From contig NC_065892.1 of assembly GCF_905147045.1 (NCBI RefSeq), positions 13,301,501 to 13,365,500 on the forward strand: a stretch of DNA of 64,000 bases, read 5' to 3'. The notes beneath the pieces are model-generated. The model ran no database searches and had not been told where the DNA came from. It saw nothing but the letters and a program-made list of their open reading frames with translations. Origin of the DNA: Nymphalis io (lineage: Eukaryota; Arthropoda; Insecta; Lepidoptera; Nymphalidae). Shown in pieces: positions 55,806-64,000 of this stretch (the first letter of the stretch is position 1; each line of letters starts with the position of its first letter). Position numbers and translations under genes: made by a program.

Positions 55806-57160
55806 TAAATTAAATCCATATTATGTTTAGGTATAAAAGAGTAACTACTACGTACTTACTCTTCTCTATTCGGTAGTATTATATTTCTAATCAGCTGTTG
55901 TGTGTTTAAGTAATCTTGCAAAAAGACGTTAAAAAAATTCAACTTTAACGAATAATTAAAATATTGTAAAGTTTTACAAATAAAGTATACGTAACGAATT
56001 GTTTGTTTATTATACTTGTTATAAACATGCAGTTACATTAAAAAATATATACATTTCATAATTGAAAAAATATTTTGCAAACATCAAATTATCTTTAAAA
56101 GATAAAAAAGATGCCAATAATTCCTAATTAAGAGCATCATCTGATAATATAGATTAATGATAAAGAAGTCGAGAAAGTTCGCAAACCTCAGAATGAAGGT
56201 ATAAATAACATACCACCAAACCCATTGTTCTACGAAAGTCAAACAATAAGAATAAAAACAAATGGTATTTAGTAACAAAAGTATTAATAACAAAAGTATT
56301 CTTAATAAACTTGTCACGCTACAGGGCGAAAGTTAATTTCCTGTTACGTCCAGTACACAGGGTAAATAGTTGTTGTTCATTGTACATCCTTTGCTATAAT
56401 ATAGAAAGCGATAATGGGTTCAAGTTCTTATCATAAAAATGAAATACCATTTAAAGTTTATCTTTTACACCTTTTAAGATACATATATACTTTTCTTATT
56501 TACATGTGGTCAGCACTGTAGTTTTCTTTTCATTTATATATTATGTTTCCATGGCCTCCGTTACTCCCTTCTTCCAAACATAGTTCATACCTCTTTTTTG
56601 GTTCTTACCATAAAACATACTTAGAATAGTGCATAATTTATCAGTCCATCGTCTTCTTAAGGTGTTATCTTGTTTCAAAGTTTATCAATTTTTATTAAGG
56701 CGACTCTCATTTATATTTTTACTTTGTCTCTCCAGGTTATCATTAACAGTATCCTGTATTCAGTATTGTTCTCGGTAAAATACTCATAAGCATAGTTATA
56801 AGCACATATATTTTTTAAATTATATGAAATCACAGCTCAATTGTAGCAGACACTGTGACGTGATCCTTAAAAGAAAAATTAGAGTTTTATTTGAGCCCAC
56901 AGTAGAGTCGCTTGTCGGCATGTTTGCCATGGGGGCTGTAAAAAATGTCCACCCGGCACGTGTGATTTACGCGAAATAAAATTGTTCCAGATTTCTGCTT
57001 TTGAATGTTTTTACCTTTTACGTTGAGCCTTGCATTTCTAGCGAGGCAGCGAAGATAATACATAATAACAGCTATTTGGTGTATTCTTATCACAAGGTTT
57101 TTTTTTTTATGGAATGCTAAAACTCTATTTACTCAAATTTTGTTTCGTTTATTTAAAAGT
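55806..57160. other. No gene seen
   Basis: A+T-rich DNA, no recognised feature. Confidence 0.55.
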
Positions 57161-57164
57161 AATA

Positions 57165-57375
57165 GCTTGCGAAAGTATTACTGCTGGGCTAAAGCCACCT
57201 CTCCCTTTAAGGAGAAGATTTAGAGCTTAGACACATGCAGGATTCCTCACGATATTAATTCACTACCGAGCACGAGAGTTTCGTACATGAAATATCGTAG
57301 AACTAGCAATTTTTATAAGTCAGGATTCGGACCGAAGATATTTGATTAAGATCCAAGTAATCTCACCACTATTTA
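57165..57375 (-). mobile_element. SINE family A, degraded
   Basis: 'agtaatagcttgcgaaagtattactgctgggctaaagcc...gacacatgcaggattcctcacgatattaattcactaccgagcacgag...' with a much altered head to 57375. Confidence 0.75.
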
Positions 57376-57958
57376 ACTATCTTGAACCAAACCAAACCAT
57401 CCAAATTCGAATTATCATTAATAGAATATGATCAATAGAATTGTATTAATCTGGCTTACAATCAAATGTTATTCATGCGTATTTCATTTGCGTCTTTGAA
57501 ATTTGTCGCAATCATTTCACAAACCGTAGGGCTATTCTGTAAGAATAAACTCGAAGCTCATCGCAGAAAACGGTCGTAAAATGTTAGAACGTGCTATGCG
57601 ACATTGATTATAATAATCGTAACATTTCAAGAACACCGCGTCAAAATAGTATAACACCAGAAGCCGGTTGTCGACATTTCAGCGGTAAGTAATGCAGTGA
57701 GCTCTTACTCACACTGATGTATTGAGTTGGTTTGATTAAAGACCATGAGTAGATAATGACGGTTTACAATATAGACAGGGAGAATCAAGAACGTGTAATT
57801 TGGTTCATAATTCAAAATGTTATACAAAGTCGAGATAGCACATAATTATAGAACGTCAGGGGTCGCTTGAAGGAACCACAGCTGGTTTATTTTTTGAAAA
57901 CTCCCAATTAATATTTGCTTTTCTGTAAAGAGGGGATTATGATGTTATGTTTATTATT

Positions 57959-58262
57959 TTATTTTTTTAAATAGGTTTGCGGAGGAGCAAATGGGCCACC
58001 TGATGGTAAGTGGTCGCGAACGCCCAGGGACATTAACATTGTAAGATATGTTAACCATTGCTTACATTGCCAATGCGCTACCAACCTTGGGAACTAAGAT
58101 GTTATGCCCCTTGTGCCTGTTTTTACTCTTACAATTACACTGGCTCATTCACCCTTCAAACTGGAACACAACAATACGAAGTACTACTATTTTGCGGTAC
58201 AATATCTGATGAGTGGATGGTACCTACCTAGACAATATTGCACAAAGCCCTACCACCAGTAA
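57959..58262 (-). mobile_element. Repeat family B, near full length
   Basis: Minus strand 'tactggtggtagggctttgtgcaat...cgcaaaatagtagtac...ccagtttgaagggtgaatgagccagtgtaattg...ccacttaccatcaggtggcccatttgctcctccgc' with an A-rich tail; a small insertion lies near 58125. Confidence 0.87.
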
Positions 58263-58439
58263 AAATATAATATTATTAGAAATCAAGATAGAAATAGGTT
58301 TATAAAAAGAGATAAATCAAAATAAATATACAACAATAAAGTAAACGTAGATCGACACGTACAATTTACACACAAAAATAGAACAAAGGAATCAAAACTG
58401 AGCAAATGAAATATTATTTATGAGATATCCGCCACAACC

Positions 58440-58565
58440 GAGAGTCCAAGCAGAAGTGTTTTAAAGCCAGCCTGGCCGGCCGATGAGCTCGGCAGGGCCA
58501 GTCCCCACCATGATGATCATCACGTGATCAAGTCGTGCCGCTAGGCCACGCCCCGTCGGAAGACA
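58440..58565. other. Unassigned G+C-rich patch
   Basis: 'aaagccagcctggccggccgatgagctcggcagggccagtccccacc' and 'gtcgtgccgctaggccacgccccgtcgg' stand out sharply. The minus strand has an A-box-like TGGCCTAGCGG but no B box, so a decayed tRNA-like element is possible, not shown. Confidence 0.4.
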
Positions 58566-58920
58566 TACAATATATTCATTATTTACATGTACTAAAGAAT
58601 GTGTAGTATATATTATAAATAGAAAATTAAGTCAGTTGAAATCATAATTGCTTACCACGTTGAATTCTTCTACGTTATTTGTTGCGCATTGACGTCGCAA
58701 CTTCTCAGCCGATCATGAAAATTTAGCAGTAATGTTTTCGTAGGTATAAAAAATATATAGGAGTACTCTTAAGAAAAAGAAGAAACTACTAAGTTATTAC
58801 TTCTTTTAATACAGGTGAGCGCATAAGCACATGGCTATTTTAAAATAAGTTATTTTGCATGATTTTATTGTATTGCTCTAAAGACAACAATAGCACGGTA
58901 TGTGGCATTACAATAGCATT

Positions 58921-59216
58921 TTTACTGGTGGTAGAGTTTTGTGCAAGCTCGTCTGGCTAGGTAACACCCACTCATCAGATATTCTACCGCAAAACAGCAG
59001 TACTTGGTATTGTTGTGTTCCGGTTTGAAGGGTGAGTGAGCCAGTGTAATTACAGGCACAAGGGACATAACATTTTAGTTCCGAAGGTTGGTGGCGCATT
59101 GGCGATGTAAGCAATGATTAACATTTCTTACATGCCAATGTCTATGGGTGTTGGTGACCACTTACCATCAGGTGGCCCATATGCTCGTCCGCCTTCTTAT
59201 TCTATATAAAAAAAAA
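58921..59216 (+). mobile_element. Repeat family B, near full length
   Basis: 'ttactggtggtagagttttgtgcaagctcgtctggc...cgcaaaacagcagtacttgg...ccggtttgaagggtgagtgagcc...ccacttaccatcaggtggcccatatgctcgtccgccttcttattctatataaaaaaa'. Opposite orientation to 57959-58262. Confidence 0.9.
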
Positions 59217-61845
59217 TGTTTTCAATTATAGTTTAGTTAAATTGTAATTTCAATTTTTGGAAGTTACCCTTTAACGACTGCGAACTTCATTCATGTTCGA
59301 CAACAAATATGTCATTTTTATATATATCTTTTTACTTGTATGAATACTTAGGAAATAGGAAATACTTAAAAAAAAGTTAAGCTATTGGTCGTTTTTAAAC
59401 ATGTGACATGAAATCGCTAACATTTATTCGATACTAGATTCCGAACGCGCCTGTACCCGCGTTTAAGGAGCTGGGGGTAATGTCCGGTTTTAGGTGGCTG
59501 GTTAGGTCAAGTAATTTTATGCATGATTGTGTAACAAGTATCCAAACATACAAACTTTCACATTTATGATATTAAGTAATGACTTATTGAGATAGAAAAC
59601 AGATAAATATATATAAATAAAAATTAAAAAAGTCCCTATAATTATGACCGCTTGAAATAACAAAAAAGCTAGCAGCATTTCTTCCCTGAACCGTAATCCC
59701 GATTTTCAAGGCGAAAAACCAGCAATATCCCATACAGACAAGAGATTTTAGATATTACATATGTTTTTGAAATTGAAATGATAAAAACGAAACGAACTAT
59801 AACATTTTAATACACTCATAAAAAATATTTTTTTTAATAATAAACGTCAGCAGACACAACTAACAAAGCCATATCTGCGAATTAAGATATCATCAGAACG
59901 CCTTCATAAAAGTCACATAAAATCGTTAATTTACACCGCCATTTGTAATTCCGAATAAAAAAATGGCGCCCGAGTATATGACGTTTATGCGGATGTAAAA
60001 TGTTTATTACGACAGGCGATTTGAATGTAAAAGGACCTAATGATTCATATATAAATTTATATTATTTTACAGCCGCCTATGTTGTATCCATTAAAGTCAC
60101 GAGGTATCCTATTATTATTGTCGACTTCGAAAATATTATGAGATCGATTTTGATGTAATAAATTAGTATTTATCGAGCTAAAAATAAAATTATAGAAAAT
60201 ATTACACAGACAAAACAAAAAAAATAAACACAAAATAACAACTCTCAGTTTACTTAAAATTCAAAGTGTGATTTATATAGATTTCTAAGTAATGATCATA
60301 ATAAACCTCATATTTGAATTTCGAATCAAAAAGAAATTATTTGAAATAAAAATATATTTAGCGACAATAAGCGTAAATCGCTTTCAACGATAGAGTTACA
60401 AACATAATTCAAAACTAACACACAGAACGTCGGATTAACAGAAACCATTTCGAGTGCCGTGTCAATTTCAAATTTCGAACGTTCGAATGCGTTCGATAAC
60501 AAGCGACGCAAACGCGAAATCGAATGACATAATTTCCGCAACGTATCGACAGTGGACAATATTTATAGGGTCCTTGTGACGTCGGGTCAGTGATTGTACA
60601 TTATGATATGAATTGATTAAATAAAATAAGAATAATATATAATAACAATAATTTAATTTAAATTAGACACGATTACAAAACAATATGTCTCACAAACAAC
60701 ACAAAAAAAATCATCTTAAAAATATTATACAAAATATTACAATTTCATTAATAATGATACTAAATAAATTTGAAATAAAGCAAAATAATATTATGTTTAT
60801 CATCTAAACGCTTGTACGTGTCGAGGTTTTTTTTTTATATAATTGAGTAAGGAACCAATTTTATCTCTTTATATTTTTTATAAGACAAATTATGAAAGCA
60901 AAATATTATAAAGTAAAATTAAACATCATTAATAATCATACAGAGAGAATAAACTCAATGGTCTGTTTTAAAAGATAATGAAATATTGAATTCTATTTTT
61001 AAAAATAGAATAATTTTAAAATTTTCGAATAATTTTCATTCTCTGTACGCACATCGCATTAAATGCTTTGATGCATCAAATGACGTCTAATTAACGAACA
61101 GGTCATTAGGTGCTATTGATACGCGCACCCGCTGGATGTTGGGTGAAAGCGACAAGAGCTGTTTCCATCACGCCGAATTTAGAATCATTAATGAGAATTA
61201 TATCTGTTGATAGATTTATACTCGCTTTTCAGTTAAAAATTTAAATAATTATGTTTTTTTTTTATAAATAAGGGTAAGTATTTATTATTTTGTCTATGAA
61301 AGTATTTTAAGATAAATAATTTCTTTATTTAGTTGTCATTGGGAAATCAATTATTACGATAATTTAATAGTTGTTATTGGCACAAAATCATCTTGGGTGG
61401 TTGTCGCCATATTGGCGGTTTAAAAATATGCTTATAGTTATACTAACATTGAACGCATTTGCCTGTTTAATATAAAAAAGAAATAGTTTATCATGGGGTC
61501 TGTACCAGTCCTTTATGAAGCTGCAAATCCGCAGGTATCTTGGGGAAATATTCTACTAACAAATTGTCATTTTATCGCATCGAATACTTAAAGTTGGACT
61601 GGAATTGAATCGGTATCGTATAGTAATCGTTTTATTAGTAGAATTCGGCCCCTGGTTGAAAACCGCCAAATCTGACCATCAATAAAATGTTAAATTTTTT
61701 AATAAAAAAAAATCGCAGCAGCAAACGCCATACTAAAACTTAACCATAATTAAGTATCGTTTAATATCTGGCAAACGTTTGAAAAATATCTCTTTTACAC
61801 ACTTAAAAAACTTTACGATAAAAATCTTAGTTTTTTGAAATAAGT
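59217..61845. other. Mostly unassigned; candidate promoter at 60561-60583
   Basis: 59435-59585 is a worn copy of the 'cccgcg...tcaagtaatttta...gtaacaagtatccaaacatac' repeat. The rest is A+T-rich except the short G+C-richer area near 60430-60600. Confidence 0.5.
60561..60583 (-). promoter_or_regulatory. Candidate core promoter: CRE-like site plus TATA box
   Basis: On the minus strand GACGTCA (60583-60577) is followed 9 bases later by TATAAAT (60567-60561). The downstream sequence has an open 77-codon minus-strand frame (60559-60326) I do not recognise. No transcript evidence. Confidence 0.25.
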
Positions 61846-62010
61846 AACCTGTGAATGTCCCACTGCTGGACTAAGGTCCTTCACCTTTGAAGAGAAGGCC
61901 TGGAGCCACCACGCTGCTATCACGTATGCGAAATATCAGTAAAATTAGACACGAAATGAATTATATACACAAATTAAGCACTTGAAAATTCTGTGATGAC
62001 GCTTTAAAAC
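61846..62010 (-). mobile_element. SINE family A, shortened
   Basis: 'agtaacctgtgaatgtcccactgctggactaagg...gccaccacgctgct...agacacgaaatgaattatatacacaaattaagcacttgaaaattctgtg' in reverse; head missing. Confidence 0.78.
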
Positions 62011-62339
62011 TAACGATAACGCTTTATAAATTGACAAATTAAAAGAACTACATATACAATGGCACTTGTAGACTATTAGTTACAACTTAATTTAGTCACA
62101 TTATACCGAGCGACGAGGCTTACTGAACCCGAAATGAATTTTCGATGTCTCGTGACATTCTCTGTCTCCAGCAGCGTCCAGTCCTGGTGGATATCTGAGA
62201 TTTGGGTATAAGCGATAAGATGGCGCTTCATGTTTTATATACTTTTATATATACATAAAACAAAATATTTGACTATTTGATCTGATGTATCTACTTTGAT
62301 TAATGACTTTTTATTAATGTCCTTACTTACTGTTAAAAA

Positions 62340-62495
62340 TGCCGAAGAGAGTTTGTATGTTACGCTTTCACAATTCCATTATTCAACCGATTGTCATAAA
62401 ATTTAGCAGAAATAAAGTGTATGTCATCGTTACTACAGAAAAGGACATATGTCACTAAATATCTGCCACACGCGAAAACCGCGGGCTGAAAATAG
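62340..62495 (+). mobile_element. Widespread lepidopteran repeat fragment (Helitron-like?)
   Basis: 'gccgaagagagtttgtatgttacgctttcacaattccattattcaaccgattgtcataaaatttagcag...ccacacgcgaaaaccgcgggctgaaaatag' shows both ends of the common 'gcgaaag...gccgcggg' repeat. Confidence 0.55.
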
Positions 62496-62615
62496 TAAAT
62501 ATATATCGTTTAGAAATGATTTAAGATGACATAATATGCCAGAAATAACTGATAATATGACAACAGACGCCGTCAACCATAAATAAATGGAAAAATGCAA
62601 AAGGACAATGTTAAG

Positions 62616-62709
62616 TACTGTACTGGCCGTCGTCGCGTTTGGACTCTACTACCACTTACCATCAGGTGGAGTAGAGTCATTTGCCCTCCCGGCGAATATA
62701 TAAAAAAAT
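62616..62709 (+). mobile_element. Repeat family E, short copy
   Basis: 'gtactgtactggccgtcgtcgcgtttggactctactaccacttaccatcaggtggagtagagtcatttgccctcccggcgaatatataaaaaaataa'. Nearly identical to 44439-44508 over the shared part. Confidence 0.8.
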
Positions 62710-63340
62710 AAATATTGTATTTGATTAACGTCGATATGTAATTATAATGTTCGAAAATAGTAACTACTGATTTTCTTGCCGGTACTTCTCGGTAGAACTT
62801 ACATTTCAAACCGGTAGTAAAAATCCATTTAACTCAATACTGTAGTATGACGATTCAAAAGCAAATTTATCATTTAAAAAAAAAATATTTTTATGTCACC
62901 AAATATTAAAATAAATATATTTTTTTAAAGAGTGTTTATGACAAATATTTGTTATATATAGTAGAAAATACTAAACAAAGACAAATAAATGGCAATATTG
63001 CAGTAAGCAGTATTTTAGCGCCACTCAAGTCTAGCCTAGGTCTAGCAAGTATGTCAAACTTCGCGCTAACATTCTGAGCATAACAGTAATATCGGTACGA
63101 GTCAGGGATTGTCCAAAGTATCGAGATATTGTGTTGCATTGCTCACTGAGTCACCAGGAATTCGTGTAAGCAGCCTGCCATGATATTCATAGGTTATTGA
63201 CAAATTCTGAGGCGGGACTTTTATATTTATTTATTTCAAAATAAATTTTAAGACCGCCTATTCGTACAGCTCTTTAAATATTCATACTCTGTAACAAAGA
63301 CTTTTTTATTTCTTGAAAAAAAAAATTGTTTTTAGTCTTT
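62710..63340. other. No gene seen
   Basis: A+T-rich DNA. Confidence 0.55.
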
Positions 63341-63344
63341 AAAA

Positions 63345-63555
63345 TTGACGGGCCTTTTTTATCGCTGGAAAAATGCGTTACGCATTTTCTCCACGGAAAC
63401 AGTAGGGGGGTTCAAAGTGGGGCTCGCCGGTGTCCAAGGCGCCGAGTACGCTCCGAACATCGGAATACCCACTAAAAAACCAGCGGTACCCTTTCCGTCT
63501 TAACGAGGAGCGCCACGGGATCGCTTGCGCATGGTACCGTGACGCTTAAATTCCT
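63345..63555. mobile_element. Common lepidopteran repeat, G+C-rich, type uncertain
   Basis: 'acggaaacagtaggggggttcaaagtggggctcgccggtgtccaaggcgccgagtacgctccgaac...cccactaaaaaaccagcggtaccctttccgtcttaacgaggagcgccacgggatcgcttgcgcatggtaccgtgacgc' is a sequence type I know from many lepidopteran genomes, probably LINE-derived. It is bordered on the left by the small palindrome AAAATGCGTTACGCATTTT. Confidence 0.45.
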
Positions 63556-64000
63556 AATGATCTGGCAGGCAAAGTCGAAATGTTCATAATACGTACAAAA
63601 ATCTATGTTTAAATATATTGTGTAGCTACTACTATTATTGTAAGCGAAATATACAAAGAAATCAAGAATTACATACATGTTATCAGGAGTACATAAAAGG
63701 ACATAGGGTGTCTAATACGTCACACGCAGACGAAGCCACTATATTTATTTATTATTAGGAAGACAAACAGTTACAAAACACGCAAAATACATTAAAAAAA
63801 AATCACACACCACTCAAGTCTTCACAAAGAAGTAAATAAAAAAATCATTACATAGCAGATTTTTGAGACGGTAACAATTAAAACTATATTTTTAATAACA
63901 AATATTAACAATTAAAAATTAAAATAATAGAATAATTTACTTGTCAGTTCACAGACTGTTAAAATATGCTTTTGGAAATATGTAAGAGCATTTAAACATA
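63556..64000. other. No gene seen
   Basis: A+T-rich DNA to the window end. Confidence 0.55.

Noticed and set aside
1..64000. CRISPR array, operons or other bacterial features
   Set aside because: Repeats are dispersed SINEs with tRNA-like promoters, genes have introns, and composition is insect nuclear DNA; no regularly spaced repeats exist.

Overview
The window is animal, almost certainly lepidopteran (butterfly or moth), nuclear DNA. It is very A+T-rich, has no dense gene packing, and carries intron-split coding exons, a eukaryotic tRNA-Lys gene and many SINEs. The commonest SINE (a tRNA-like head read as 'gccgagatgg', then '...gcattggagcagcgtggtggaataagctcc...', then '...cccagcagtgggacattcacaggctgttac') resembles the Metulj-type SINEs I know from nymphalid butterflies. 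Assignment to Lepidoptera is firm; nymphalid is an inference.

Layout: (1) 89-5384, minus strand: the 5' half of a secreted animal heme peroxidase gene. Six exons give about 341 residues in perfect splice phase, and the gene runs off the left edge. (2) 5.4-16.3 kb: non-coding DNA with dispersed SINE/LINE fragments. (3) 16397-20308, plus strand: a nearly complete non-LTR retrotransposon (endonuclease plus reverse transcriptase plus C-terminal CCHC-type finger). It is framed by a perfect 17-bp target-site duplication and broken by one stop codon and one homopolymer frameshift. (4) 20.3-64 kb: gene-poor DNA packed with at least four SINE/repeat families, labelled A to E here, some nested or forming dimers. 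It also holds one intact tRNA-Lys(UUU) gene at 30682-30754 and a few weak candidates for promoters or first exons.

Families used below. A: tRNA-derived SINE of about 300 bp with a (TTACTG/TTACGG)n tail. B: about 295-bp SINE/LINE-tail repeat ending in 'ctataaaaaaa'. C: about 370-bp SINE with a tRNA-Pro-like head and an (ATT)n tail. D: about 255-bp SINE with another tRNA-like head and a (TTA)n tail. E: short repeat sharing an 18-nt motif with B.

I see no multi-gene system. The most interesting protein-level signal is the peroxidase. Its fold, cysteines, distal His and calcium loop are kept, but four residues that in mammalian peroxidases act in catalysis or bind the heme are replaced. The most interesting structural signals are a SINE end apparently rewritten by template switching (52499-52540), a head-to-tail SINE dimer (40003-40476), and several long near-perfect hairpins. 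Coordinates of degraded repeats are approximate because they were read by eye.
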